A program made the translations under genes and the position numbers. 64,000 bases of DNA from JACPUW01 sp049115495 (GTDB lineage: Bacteria > Bacteroidota > Bacteroidia > CAILMK01 > JACPUW01), in the NCBI GenBank assembly GCA_049115495.1, contig JAGDZV010000002.1, positions 496,001-560,000 of the forward strand, given 5' to 3'. Under the pieces are notes generated by a model, which worked only from the letters and a program-made list of their open reading frames with translations, had not been told where the DNA came from and ran no database searches. Numbering within the stretch: position 1 is the stretch's first letter; each line of letters starts with the position of its first letter. Shown here piece after piece: positions 17,354-26,809 of this stretch.

Positions 17354-19186
17354 TTAAATTTTCACAAATTGTTTGGTGATGAATTCTCCATTTTCTATTT
17401 CTAGTTTGATTATGTAAAGTCCTTTTGGTAATTGCGAAGAATCAATAACGGTATGACTACCCCTTATTACTCCTTGAGATAAAAGTTTACCATTTACACT
17501 TAAAACGTGGTATGAGTTAAAATTGAATTCACTTTCAATATTAATCGCATTAGAAATAGGGTTAGGGTAGATCTTCATTGAATTTGGATTCAATGCATAT
17601 ACGGAAGTATTATGAAGATTCCACATTCTTTCATAACCGCAGTCAAGAGTGTTTGAGTAAAAACCCACCCAGTAATTGCCATTTGGGAAAACCTTAAGGT
17701 ATTCTTCTCCACTACTTAGCCAAGTAGAATCAACCACTTTCCAATTATTTAGGGTGTCAATAACTATAATTAGAATGCTATCTGATTTTGATGAAAAGCC
17801 ATTAAAAATAGATAAAGAGTCTTGGAAAACACTATCTTCAATTATTTCAGCAAAACCAGCGCAGCTTACCACCGTGTCATAAACTGGAGCATCACAAACA
17901 CTATTGTTTGTTACTCGTTCAATTATGTAGTGACCATAATCTAATGGTTTAAAAATTTCAGTGTTGGCTTGGAAAGAAAAAGCATCATAATCGGTAAAAC
18001 TTGTATCGCTACCATTAGTTGAAAGCTTTCTAATTCTTACATGTAATGTGTCTTTCCTTTTGTAATTACCATTTGAAGAGAATTGGCACTCACCGTAATA
18101 AGGTTCGAAATCAAAATAGTCATGTCTTTTAAAGTATGAACAGTTCTTATAGGGAATTGGGTTAGAGCTTTGCCATTGGCCCAGACTATCTCGGCTCCAA
18201 ACTGTAAGAGTGTCTTGTTGGTATTTTGCCGGAATTCGAACCGAACTGTCAACGGAATTTGAACCCCAATTGACTGACTTAATAACAGGGCGCATTGAGT
18301 CAATTTTACCATCTGAATTGAAGTCATAATAGATGGCTTCTCGAATTTTAGGCGGAGAATACCAAGTACCTCTGCCATTATCATCCCAATTTTTTCTTGA
18401 AACATTACTGTCTGGATTGTAAAAAAAGCCATTAGTATCAATACAACCTGTATTATCCCACCAATGTGCTAATTCACAGAAATAATCCTGGCCTCGATGC
18501 CAATAGTAAACAGAATCAATTACTTCGCCTTTTGAATTAATTCTAAGATCTAAGAAATTACCAATATTTAATTGTAGATTATTTTCAAAAACACACCCAT
18601 CTTTCAAAATTACCTTGAAATTAATTCTATGCTTTCCAGGAGGAGCTTTATATGAATTTCTAAAGTCGATTTTTCCATTTATTTCAGAGTCTTTATCGGA
18701 AACGATAAACCTATTTATTTGAGTACTGTTTAATGTAGAAAAGCTGGAAACTGAAACGTGAATTGAATCCAGAATGGCATTTGAATCAACAAAGCTTGCA
18801 GTGAATTTTGCCTTTTGAGATGCGCTGTCAATTAACCCCTTTTCAAATCTTAAATAATTGTTATTGTTTTTTTCATTGATGAAAGTGAAGAAAGACTTAT
18901 ATAATGAGTCAGATTTAAAATAAACGCCCACAGGATATGAACCACCTGTATAAGGCATATCAAGCTCAATAGTATCGGTTTGTGCGTAGTTTTTGTATTG
19001 CACCTCAAAACGACCAACCGCAGAGTCCACAATACTTGAATCAAGCCAAATTCTAATTTTGTTGGTAATCAAACAGTTTTCGCTGTAAGTCTCCCATTTA
19101 AGAAGACTGTCTTGAGCTTTCGCCCCTGAAGAAAACAGGCTCAGTATTGCAATAGTTGAAACCAAGAGAGATACTGCCTTTTTCAT
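17354..19186 (-). CDS. T9SS-secreted surface protein of unknown function
   Basis: A 610-residue secreted protein. The ATG at 19186 begins a clear signal peptide (MKKAVSLLVSTIAILSLFSS, cleaved near AKA); an upstream TTG at 19201 would add five residues. The C-terminus is a type A T9SS sorting domain (MKIYPNPISNAINIESEF to the end). The middle is Ser/Asp-rich with an EF-hand-like loop 'YDFNSDGKIDSMRP' that could bind calcium. No catalytic motif was recognised. It is transcribed alone between convergent pdxH-like and downstream genes, so the neighbourhood gives no strong clue to function. Probable role: surface binding or adhesion, by inference. Confidence 0.8.
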   Translation of the reverse strand: MKKAVSLLVSTIAILSLFSSGAKAQDSLLKWETYSENCLITNKIRIWLDSSIVDSAVGRFEVQYKNYAQTDTIELDMPYTGGSYPVGVYFKSDSLYKSFFTFINEKNNNNYLRFEKGLIDSASQKAKFTASFVDSNAILDSIHVSVSSFSTLNSTQINRFIVSDKDSEINGKIDFRNSYKAPPGKHRINFKVILKDGCVFENNLQLNIGNFLDLRINSKGEVIDSVYYWHRGQDYFCELAHWWDNTGCIDTNGFFYNPDSNVSRKNWDDNGRGTWYSPPKIREAIYYDFNSDGKIDSMRPVIKSVNWGSNSVDSSVRIPAKYQQDTLTVWSRDSLGQWQSSNPIPYKNCSYFKRHDYFDFEPYYGECQFSSNGNYKRKDTLHVRIRKLSTNGSDTSFTDYDAFSFQANTEIFKPLDYGHYIIERVTNNSVCDAPVYDTVVSCAGFAEIIEDSVFQDSLSIFNGFSSKSDSILIIVIDTLNNWKVVDSTWLSSGEEYLKVFPNGNYWVGFYSNTLDCGYERMWNLHNTSVYALNPNSMKIYPNPISNAINIESEFNFNSYHVLSVNGKLLSQGVIRGSHTVIDSSQLPKGLYIIKLEIENGEFITKQFVKI

Positions 19187-19276
19187 AAATCTGATTTTCA
19201 ATCAAATTTAGTCTAAGTGCTACCTTTTGTCTTGACTTCATTTAGAACTTCAGACTCGGTATTATTTCTTCTTTTG

Positions 19277-20854
19277 TCAGTAAAGATCCCAATTGCCCTT
19301 ATTGTAATATTGGTACAAAACTGGGTTAGTTAGGGTGTTTATTTCAATTCCAGTAGTGTCGGTTAAGGGTTTTCCAAAAGAAAAAATATGGTCTATTGAT
19401 TCAGGGGTCATCCATTTAGTTTTGATATGGCTAGCAGCAAGTTCAGTTTTGATTTTTGTTTTCAATGCATTTTTCCATTCAGCCTTTTTAGATTGAATTT
19501 CAAACTGATATTGAGATTTAATTCCCATAACCCAGCCCCATTGGCCAAGGGTAAGCACTTGGTTTTGTATTGGAATGGTTTCAAATCCGGCTGATTTGAT
19601 AGTTTTTTCAATGCAATAAAATGCTCGCGTTGCATAGTAGGGGCTACCAGCCTGAGTAATTATTACCCCATTAGGCCGTAATCTTGAATTTGCCAAAAAG
19701 TAAAAGTCTTGGGCATAGAGCATTCCAAGATCAACCGTTTTTGGATCGGGTAAATCCACAATTATGGCATCATATAAACTTGAATCAGATTCCAGAAACT
19801 TTTTTCCATCACCATTAAACACGTTCACTTTTGGATTCCAAAGCGAGCTATCATTAAGCTTTGTGAAAAGTGGGTTCTCTTTAGCAATTCTCGTCATTTC
19901 AGGATCAAGATCAACCATGGTTATTTTCTCGATATAATTGTATTGCAAAAGTTCTCTTGCTGCACATCCATCGCCACCACCAATTATCAATACATTTTTG
20001 GCTTTCGTTAGCGACATTACTGGATGAACAAGGGGTTCGTGGTACATAAACTCATCAAGTGTACTCAGCTGTTGATTATGATTTATGTAAAGCCAGAAAT
20101 CTTCTTTCCATTGTGTAAGGGTGATTTTTTGATAAGCCGTTTGTTCGCTGTAAATCACTTTGTCTTTATATCTTATTTGATCTCCCCAAAGAATGATTCT
20201 ATCTGAGAAAATGAAAGCCAAAACCAAGGTAGCAAGTACGATCAAGTTCGTGGTCCAAAGTCTCTTTTTTAAAGTTGGACTTACAAGCTTTTTTAGCTTA
20301 AAAAACATGAGAAAAGCGACCAAAAGATTAAGCGAGCCTAATGCAATTGGGGTATAAGAAAAGCCTAAATAGGGTAGGGCCACAAAGGCGAATAAAACGC
20401 CACCTATGAGAGAACCATAATAATCCTTCTCAAGAATAGAAGAAACATTGGTTCTCAGTACTTCATACTGCTCGTTTATTCGGGTTACCAATGGAATCTC
20501 AAGTCCTATTAAGAGCCCAATTGAAATGCTCATGGCGTAAATCAAAAATCCTTCGTAATAACTAAAGGCAGCTACAGAATAAACTACAATAGCCGAGAAG
20601 CCAACAAGCAAACTCAAAATACTCTCGAGTATAATGAACGTTTCAAGCAGATTTTTACTAAAGCGACGGCTTATTCTGCTGCCCACGCCCATGGCAAATA
20701 GCATAATAGAAATAATCAGGGTCCACTGTACCAATTGGTTGCCTAAAAAATAGGTAGCCAGCGTTGCCAATACATATTCTGCAACAATTCCTGAAATTCC
20801 GGTAGCAAATATGGCGAGCTTTAAAACGCCGCTATTGCTAAGTTTTAGCTTCAT
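19277..20854 (-). CDS. Membrane-bound spermidine synthase-like aminopropyltransferase
   Basis: A 525-residue protein with two parts. Residues about 1-215 hold roughly seven transmembrane helices. Residues about 230-525 form a spermidine-synthase fold with the SAM-type motif IGGGDGCAARELL, the acidic 'MVDLDPEMT' and the catalytic-loop-like 'IIVDLPDPK'. Such fusions transfer aminopropyl groups from decarboxylated SAM and release methylthioadenosine, though the acceptor for this membrane form is uncertain. The gene is the last of a tight operon (3-base gaps) with DUF350 and DUF4178 genes. No SpeD (SAM decarboxylase) is visible nearby. I use no symbol because this branch is distinct from cytosolic SpeE. 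Confidence 0.85.
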   Translation of the reverse strand: MKLKLSNSGVLKLAIFATGISGIVAEYVLATLATYFLGNQLVQWTLIISIMLFAMGVGSRISRRFSKNLLETFIILESILSLLVGFSAIVVYSVAAFSYYEGFLIYAMSISIGLLIGLEIPLVTRINEQYEVLRTNVSSILEKDYYGSLIGGVLFAFVALPYLGFSYTPIALGSLNLLVAFLMFFKLKKLVSPTLKKRLWTTNLIVLATLVLAFIFSDRIILWGDQIRYKDKVIYSEQTAYQKITLTQWKEDFWLYINHNQQLSTLDEFMYHEPLVHPVMSLTKAKNVLIIGGGDGCAARELLQYNYIEKITMVDLDPEMTRIAKENPLFTKLNDSSLWNPKVNVFNGDGKKFLESDSSLYDAIIVDLPDPKTVDLGMLYAQDFYFLANSRLRPNGVIITQAGSPYYATRAFYCIEKTIKSAGFETIPIQNQVLTLGQWGWVMGIKSQYQFEIQSKKAEWKNALKTKIKTELAASHIKTKWMTPESIDHIFSFGKPLTDTTGIEINTLTNPVLYQYYNKGNWDLY

Positions 20855-20857
20855 TTT

Positions 20858-21715
20858 TTATAGGGTCCAACTAATTAGAACGGCTCCTCCAATATAGGCA
20901 AAAGCCTCAACCAAGGCAGCGCCAACATTAGGGTGCTCTTGATTTACTATTTCGTCAGTTAGGTTTCGGGTTGGTAACAATATCTTATCTGTAAGAAACC
21001 TAGCAATTGGTAAAAACACAAAGCCTATTGAAACATCTATTCCAAGGGTGAGAAAATGGTCATACCAACTCTCAAAGTCGCCTTTTATTCCTGTTTTAAT
21101 CAAAAAAGCAATGGCAATTAAAGCACCAGCATAGCCTACACCAACAGCAACATTATCTTTTTCGATTTCTTCATGAATATTATAAGGTGTTATTAAGTTG
21201 TAAACTTTAGCAGCTAAAAAGAATAATACTTGAGCCGCAGCCCAAAAAACAACTGCAGTTATAATTCCGCCACCTTGACCAGTTACTGCGCCGTGTATTA
21301 TTAAACCAGTAGAAAAGTAATTGGCTGCTTCAATAATACCAGTTCCAAGGTTTCTGTCGGTTAGTATCTCTTTGCTCATAAAAAAGCCTGAGAATACGAA
21401 TTTGTCATTAATCTTAGCTGAAATATTCAACAGGATAATAGCCAATAAACCATAGATACCTATGTTAATCAAATCATCTACCATTCCGTTTGATGGGCCA
21501 ATAATGGCCCCTCCCAATGCCGTTACCAAACCAGCGTAATAGCCAACCATAGATGTGCTAAATGCCACATTATCGTTGTCAACCAATTCTCGGTTTACAT
21601 TTATGTTCTTATTAAATATTCCATAAGCCATTTTGCCAATAAAGAACAGAAAAAAGGCACTCGCTAAGTATGTAAGGGTATTTAAAACTTCAAATAATTC
21701 CATTTTCTCTATCAT
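20858..21715 (-). CDS. DUF350 membrane protein (two DUF350 units)
   Basis: A 285-residue integral membrane protein with about eight hydrophobic segments in two similar halves. Conserved motifs of the DUF350 family repeat: 'NVAFSTSMVGYYAGLVTALGG' in the first half and 'NVAVGVGYAGALIAIAFLI' in the second, each followed by a G/S-rich helix. DUF350 proteins are linked in E. coli (YjfL) and Bacillus clusters with PspA-like, amidoligase or polyamine enzymes, hinting at a membrane-stress or polyamine-dependent role. The gene lies between DUF4178 and spermidine-synthase-like genes with gaps of only 3 bases. Function is unknown; channel or scaffold roles have been suggested for the family. Confidence 0.85.
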   Translation of the reverse strand: MIEKMELFEVLNTLTYLASAFFLFFIGKMAYGIFNKNINVNRELVDNDNVAFSTSMVGYYAGLVTALGGAIIGPSNGMVDDLINIGIYGLLAIILLNISAKINDKFVFSGFFMSKEILTDRNLGTGIIEAANYFSTGLIIHGAVTGQGGGIITAVVFWAAAQVLFFLAAKVYNLITPYNIHEEIEKDNVAVGVGYAGALIAIAFLIKTGIKGDFESWYDHFLTLGIDVSIGFVFLPIARFLTDKILLPTRNLTDEIVNQEHPNVGAALVEAFAYIGGAVLISWTL

Positions 21716-21718
21716 TTA

Positions 21719-23017
21719 TTATTTACCAAAACCACCGCTTCTTGATCTGTAACTGCTACCACCACTTCTATATCTTGAGCTTGACCTTGAGTTTCGTTCA
21801 TTTCTTCTTGTGTAATAATGTGGCTTGGATTTTTTAGTATAATCACTATTGGTTCCATAGTAATTAGTTCCGCCAGTGCTTGGGCCATAATATGCTCTTC
21901 TGCCATAGTAGCTACCATAATAATCATTGTAATAACCACGATATGCGGGCCTTGCAATAAGATCGAACATGCTGCTCATAAACATGTACTTGCCATAAAA
22001 AGACCAAAAGCTTTGTCCGCTGCTGTTGGTTTTCCATTCACCATAACGTGGGTTGCCTACATAAGAACTGTAACCTGCAGGAGCTGGTGTTTTGTTTATT
22101 TCACCATCTTTTTTCCCAACAAGCTCCATTCCTAAATTATTCTCATTTTCTTTAAAATAGCTCTCCTTAACTTCAAGCCAATTGGTTTCGCTTTGAATAG
22201 GATCACTCAAAGAATCTATTGAACTTATTACTTGATATTTATGCATGTAGTCTTTAGACCAACCACTGCTCTGCACATCCATATCTGAGAGTATTATCGA
22301 AAAACTCTCGTAATCCATATATTTCTTAGTGAGCTCATCAATTGGACTTAATTTATATTCTGATGAGGTACTGGAACCGCTACTTCCCGTATTTACACTG
22401 CAACGAGACATCCCCATAAAAATGAAGATTAAACCAATTATAATTACGAATAAAAAAGTGTTGCTTTTTTTCTTTTTTTCTTCATAGTCTCTTGGTGCTC
22501 GTTTTGGCTGATCGGCCCTGGGTAAAATATTAGAGATTTCGTATTCCTTTATCACCTTACCGGCCGAGGCTTCAAACTCTTCATCGCCCCAGCGCTCAAT
22601 TGAAAGCATTCGGTTACCATCAATATTTTCATAATCCCAATTTATGAAGGCATCCCAATCCGATTTTTTCGTATTTCGCCAGTAGCCGTTTGATTTTTCT
22701 GTTCTTATGTAGGTAATTCCGCCAAGGCTTACCTCACTTGGTGGCTCATCATTTTTAATAATGTATTGAGGCAGGTTTCTATCAATGGCCAATGGGCTTA
22801 TGTTATCCCACATTGCCAATTCAATTTCATCATCCACTTCAACTGAGAGATATTTTTCTTCGTATCCGCTTGTAACCTTATATTCTTTAGTGTAATTCTC
22901 GTTGCCCCAGTCGTATTCAAATTCTTCTTTTACTTCCCATGTTTTAAGGTCGTAATCGAATAAATACCCCAAAGCAAGGTCGGTAACCCTGATATTTAAA
23001 CTGTCGTATTGACTCAT
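21719..23017 (-). CDS. DUF4178 protein with transmembrane helix and Gly/Ser/Tyr-rich tail
   Basis: A 432-residue protein starting at the ATG at 23017; the frame also has an upstream GTG at 23056. The first half has the DUF4178 pattern of beta-rich 'DYDLKTWEVKEEFEYDWGN' and 'RNTKKSDWDAFINWDYENIDG' segments. A transmembrane helix (TFLFVIIIGLIFIFMGMS) lies near residue 200. The C-terminal 70 residues are low-complexity, rich in Gly, Ser, Tyr and Arg (ending SRSGGFGK), which suggests a flexible or substrate-binding tail. It begins the DUF4178 - DUF350 - spermidine synthase operon. The function is unknown; association with polyamine chemistry is established for the cluster type, not for this gene alone. 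Confidence 0.8.
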   Translation of the reverse strand: MSQYDSLNIRVTDLALGYLFDYDLKTWEVKEEFEYDWGNENYTKEYKVTSGYEEKYLSVEVDDEIELAMWDNISPLAIDRNLPQYIIKNDEPPSEVSLGGITYIRTEKSNGYWRNTKKSDWDAFINWDYENIDGNRMLSIERWGDEEFEASAGKVIKEYEISNILPRADQPKRAPRDYEEKKKKSNTFLFVIIIGLIFIFMGMSRCSVNTGSSGSSTSSEYKLSPIDELTKKYMDYESFSIILSDMDVQSSGWSKDYMHKYQVISSIDSLSDPIQSETNWLEVKESYFKENENNLGMELVGKKDGEINKTPAPAGYSSYVGNPRYGEWKTNSSGQSFWSFYGKYMFMSSMFDLIARPAYRGYYNDYYGSYYGRRAYYGPSTGGTNYYGTNSDYTKKSKPHYYTRRNERNSRSSSRYRSGGSSYRSRSGGFGK

Positions 23018-23223
23018 GATTTTGTTGGATTCATTCTTTTGCGAATATACCAACACTAGTACCCAAATGTGGCATGGATTTTTAAGAGCGGAAAAGCAGT
23101 TAAATCAGCGGTGTATTTGGCAGGTTATTTGAACATTAAGACTGTAATTGAGCTTGAAAGTGGAAACATTTATTTTGGTTTTTCAATAAAACTAAACATC
23201 TTGTATTCTGTTTTCTTCAAAAA

Positions 23224-24720
23224 ATGAAGCTGCTTAAATATAAAATCCCCTTTTTTAAAGCAATAACGCTGTGTGCTATTTTGGTTTTTTTGGCCACTGC
23301 CTGTAAACAAAGGCAGGTTGAACTTAGCAAAGGAGAGGAGCGATTTGCTCAACCAATAGAAAGGGATTTTGAACAAATTTCTGAAGATGGAAAACTGGTG
23401 GTATTAATGGGAAATAGTTCGTCAAGCTATTTTATATACCGAGGCCGCCCAATGGGATTTGAATTTGAGTTGCTTGAGCTGTTTGCAAAAGACCAAGGTC
23501 TTGAACTAGAAGCCATAGTGGTTGATGATTTAAATGATGTTTTTGATCTTTTAAATGATGGAACAGGAGATATTGTTGCTGCCAGCCTTACAGTAACTAA
23601 AGAAAGAACCAACCAAGTAGCCTTTACGGATCATTTAATTACTACGCGCCAAGTTTTGGTACAACGAAAACCAGAAAACTGGCAAAAAATGAAATGGAAT
23701 GATGTACGAAAACAACTTATCAGAAACCAGCTTGATCTTATAGGTAAAGAAGTGCACGTAAGGCGCCAATCTTCATACTACAGTAGGCTTGTAAGTCTTA
23801 GCGATGAGATTGGTGGGGATATAAAAATAAATACTGTTAAAGGCGATGTTGAAACGGAAGAGTTGGTGAAGATGGTGGCCCATGGAGATATTGATTACAC
23901 TATTTCTGATGAGCACATAGCACTATTAAATGCTACTTACTATTCCAATTTAGATGTGGTTACACCCATCAGTTTTCCACAACAATTGGCATGGGCTATT
24001 AGATTGAATTCTCCCCAACTTCAAAAAGCATTAAACGATTGGATTAAAGCCAATAGAAAATCTTCGGATTTTAACCATTTGGTAATGAAGTATTACAAAA
24101 ACCGTAAAGGCTATATGCTTCGTTCAAATAGTGGTTTTCACTCTCAATATGGAGGTAGAATTTCGATTTATGATGAGGCCTTTAAAACCTATGCTACACC
24201 AGCAGGTTGGGATTGGAGGTTAATTGCATCATTGGCTTATCAAGAATCTAAGTTTAATCATGAGCTAGAATCTTGGGCAGGCGCAAGAGGGCTAATGCAA
24301 ATGATGCCAGAAACGGCCAAAAGGTTTGGAGGTGATTCATCAATGAATGCAGACCAAAACATTAAAGTGGGAATTAATTATTTGAACTACTTAAATAAAT
24401 TTTGGGAAAAAGAAATTTCCGATTCAGCACAAAGAATTCCATTTGTGCTTGCGTCATATAATGCTGGTATAGGGCACGTTTTAGATGCTTGTAGGTTGTC
24501 TGAGAAGTTTGGCAATTCAAAATATGAGTGGGATGCCGTTTCGTACTTTTTATTAAATAAAACGCAAAGAAGATTTTATACAGATCATGTAGTAAAACAC
24601 GGCTATTGCAGAGGGGCTGAACCAGTAAAATATGTTAGTGAAATTACTAATAGGTACGAGCAGTATATAAAGTTGATTCCCCTTGCAATTAATGAGCAGA
24701 ACTTGCTTGCTACTAATTAA
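23224..24720 (+). CDS. mltF: MltF-like membrane-bound lytic transglycosylase
   Basis: A 498-residue lipoprotein (lipobox ending at Cys27, FLATAC). The first part (about 40-290) is a periplasmic amino-acid-binding-like module (SBP_bac_3). The second (about 320-470) is a transglycosylase with the catalytic Glu341 in 'SLAYQESKFN', 'GARGLMQMMPETAK' and 'ASYNAGIGH'. This is the MltF arrangement; E. coli MltF is 518 residues. It cleaves peptidoglycan in the cell wall, anchored in the outer membrane. The gene converges on a T9SS gene and overlaps it by 4 bases. Recognition is firm; the ligand of the binding module is unknown. Confidence 0.93.
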   Translation: MKLLKYKIPFFKAITLCAILVFLATACKQRQVELSKGEERFAQPIERDFEQISEDGKLVVLMGNSSSSYFIYRGRPMGFEFELLELFAKDQGLELEAIVVDDLNDVFDLLNDGTGDIVAASLTVTKERTNQVAFTDHLITTRQVLVQRKPENWQKMKWNDVRKQLIRNQLDLIGKEVHVRRQSSYYSRLVSLSDEIGGDIKINTVKGDVETEELVKMVAHGDIDYTISDEHIALLNATYYSNLDVVTPISFPQQLAWAIRLNSPQLQKALNDWIKANRKSSDFNHLVMKYYKNRKGYMLRSNSGFHSQYGGRISIYDEAFKTYATPAGWDWRLIASLAYQESKFNHELESWAGARGLMQMMPETAKRFGGDSSMNADQNIKVGINYLNYLNKFWEKEISDSAQRIPFVLASYNAGIGHVLDACRLSEKFGNSKYEWDAVSYFLLNKTQRRFYTDHVVKHGYCRGAEPVKYVSEITNRYEQYIKLIPLAINEQNLLATN

Positions 24721-26066
24721 TTAGCTATTGAAATAATTTTCTTGCTAACGCTTATATTCTCATTTTTTAGTGTAGCTAAATAGGTGCCTTTTTGAAGACT
24801 TATGGCAATTGATGCATGAGCATTAAGTGGTAATTGCTTTATGAGCCTTCCTTGTAAATCATGAATTTCTATTAAAAAGTTTTCAGATTCATTATTCTCA
24901 AAATTGAATTTTCCATTTCTTGAATAACTCGGGAAAAGGTTTACATCATTTGGCCAGGCATAAGATATTGAACCAGGTGTGTAACTTAAATATTTAAATA
25001 ATCCATTATTATCGGTTCCTAAATACACTTTGCCACTTTCGTTTACAGTAATGCATGATACTTCGTCGGGCAGGTTAGAGATGGTAGAATTTATTTTAAG
25101 CCACTTTTTATTGCCTGTAGACTCATCTAAAAACATAATTCCACCATTCAATTCAAATATGAGCCAAGGGTTACCCAAACTGTCAAAGGCAACGTCTTTA
25201 ACCTCGTTTTGCCTATCTTTTATTTCTTCATTTGGCCAAACTATAAGTGTATCGCTATGCAGTTTCACAATGGCTGTATTCATAACGATCCACATGGTAT
25301 CACCAGGTCCTTTTTTAACTGACTTAACTTGTGCATTTCTTAATCTATATGGTTTCTCGGCAAGGTCAATTTTATTCCATTTACCGTTGTTTTCAGTGTA
25401 GATTCTGTTTTCAGAAACTAAAAACATATTTCCGTTGGAATTGGCACCAATCTTGTCAATTTTCCAGTCTTCAATGGTTGCAATGTTAGCCGGGTTTCTT
25501 CGTCGAAAGCGTTTCACTCCATCAAACATTACCAAACCGCTATCAGTAGCCAAAAGCACAAGGCTATCACCAATTATGTCAATATCATTAACCCTAGGCA
25601 AGCGGTTGTTTTCTGAAGAATCAACCCCCATATATTCTATTTCTCTAAGAATAGGGGCTACAGGACGTTCTTGGTTTCTTAGAACATGAAGTCCATAATA
25701 GGTGTCAGTAAAGCTGTTGTAATCGGTAAAAAATATTCTTGTGCTTGCCTGCGCTTTTATATTATAAATTTCGTTCCCTTCAAAAGAATTAAAGCTAAAC
25801 CAGGCCGAAGCTTTTTCGCCCCGTCTCCACCATTTTATAAAACCATCAAGGTAGGTACCAGCCCAAAGGGTATCACCGCTGTAATCAAGAGATTTAATAG
25901 TTACGTTCTCGTTGCCATAAATACTACTTGGCATAGTGTTGCTTTCAATAGAGCCATCAAATACCTCAAAATCAAAATACTGAGCATTGGCATTGTTTAT
26001 ATTGAAAAAAGCAGCTACAATAATTAGTAAAGGAAAGTGGTAGAGTTTAGCCTTGATTGATTCCAT
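24717..26066 (-). CDS. T9SS-secreted propeller-like protein (sensor-type repeats)
   Basis: A 449-residue secreted protein with a signal peptide (YHFPLLIIVAAFFNI...NAQ). The blades 'GDTLWAGTYLDG', 'GDSLVLLATDSGLVMFDG' and 'GKVYLGTDNNGLFKYL' are the two-component-regulator-propeller type seen in hybrid sensor periplasmic domains. Here no kinase follows, and the C-terminus is a type A T9SS sorting domain (beginning about NFENNESENFLIEIHDLQGR). So it is secreted or surface-bound, not a sensor kinase. Its 5' end overlaps the divergent ElbB promoter region. The function is not known. Confidence 0.82.
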   Translation of the reverse strand: MESIKAKLYHFPLLIIVAAFFNINNANAQYFDFEVFDGSIESNTMPSSIYGNENVTIKSLDYSGDTLWAGTYLDGFIKWWRRGEKASAWFSFNSFEGNEIYNIKAQASTRIFFTDYNSFTDTYYGLHVLRNQERPVAPILREIEYMGVDSSENNRLPRVNDIDIIGDSLVLLATDSGLVMFDGVKRFRRRNPANIATIEDWKIDKIGANSNGNMFLVSENRIYTENNGKWNKIDLAEKPYRLRNAQVKSVKKGPGDTMWIVMNTAIVKLHSDTLIVWPNEEIKDRQNEVKDVAFDSLGNPWLIFELNGGIMFLDESTGNKKWLKINSTISNLPDEVSCITVNESGKVYLGTDNNGLFKYLSYTPGSISYAWPNDVNLFPSYSRNGKFNFENNESENFLIEIHDLQGRLIKQLPLNAHASIAISLQKGTYLATLKNENISVSKKIISIAN

Positions 26067-26070
26067 TGCT

Positions 26071-26078
26071 TAAATTTG
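26071..26078 (+). promoter_or_regulatory. TAnnTTTG -7 box for the ElbB gene
   Basis: TAAATTTG matches the Bacteroidota -7 consensus TAnnTTTG and lies 36 bases upstream of the ElbB start codon, within the start region of the divergent T9SS gene. The expected -33 TTG is not well placed, so the call is tentative. Confidence 0.4.
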
Positions 26079-26113
26079 GGCAGGTTTCAATTAATAATTT
26101 AAAATGTAAAGGT

Positions 26114-26809
26114 ATGCCAAATAAGCTAAAAATTGGAGTCATTTTATCGGGCTGTGGCGTTTATGATGGTTCTGAAATACATGAGTCTGTTCTAACACTT
26201 TTGGCCATTGATAAACATGGAGCCCAAGCGGTTTGCTTTGCCCCAAACATAGATCAACATCATGTTATTAACCATATTGATGGTTCTGAAATGAAAGAAA
26301 AGCGCAATGTATTAATTGAAGCTGCTCGAATAGCTCGTGGAGCAATTGAACCATTAGACAATTTTGATGCAAATGAAATTGATGCACTGGTAATACCTGG
26401 TGGTTTTGGTGCTGCTAAAAACCTGAGTAAATGGGCATTTGAAGGACCTAATGGAGAGATAAATGAAGAAACCAAACAAGCTATTAATTCGGTTTACGAA
26501 GCTAAAAAACCCATAGGTGCAATGTGCATGGGACCTACAGTTGTAGCAAAAGCGCTTGCTCATAGGCAATTGGGGCAAAAACTAACTGTAGGCACTACAA
26601 GCTCGCCTAGCCCATATGATATTGAGGCAATAAGCAATGGAATGAATGCAACAGGAGCCAAGGCTCAAATGGCTGAAGTTTTTGATGTGGTAGTTGATAA
26701 AGAAAACAGAATTGTTACTAGCCCTTGCTACATGATGGAAGCATCAATTGCAATGATTAATGAGGGAATTGAGAAGTGTATTGCCGAAATGATAGAACTT
26801 GTAGACTAA
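26114..26809 (+). CDS. elbB: ElbB family protein (DJ-1/PfpI class I glutamine amidotransferase-like)
   Basis: A 231-residue protein starting at the ATG at 26114 (MPNKLKIGVILSGCGVYDG); the frame is open back to 26057 but the extra residues are not family-like. It shows the ElbB signature 'GCGVYDGSEIHESV', 'PGGFGAAKNLS' and 'GAMCMGPTVVA' with the nucleophile-type Cys in MCMG. Members of this group have been described as glyoxalase-type (ElbB, 'enhancing lycopene biosynthesis protein 2') with low in vitro activity. The E. coli protein has about 217 residues. The gene overlaps a convergent lipoprotein gene by 4 bases. The physiological substrate remains unclear. Confidence 0.88.
   Translation: MPNKLKIGVILSGCGVYDGSEIHESVLTLLAIDKHGAQAVCFAPNIDQHHVINHIDGSEMKEKRNVLIEAARIARGAIEPLDNFDANEIDALVIPGGFGAAKNLSKWAFEGPNGEINEETKQAINSVYEAKKPIGAMCMGPTVVAKALAHRQLGQKLTVGTTSSPSPYDIEAISNGMNATGAKAQMAEVFDVVVDKENRIVTSPCYMMEASIAMINEGIEKCIAEMIELVD

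Noticed and set aside
18037..18441. 134-codon minus-strand frame inside the T9SS protein gene
   Set aside because: It shares the strand but lies in another frame of a gene with signal peptide and sorting domain; no independent signal.
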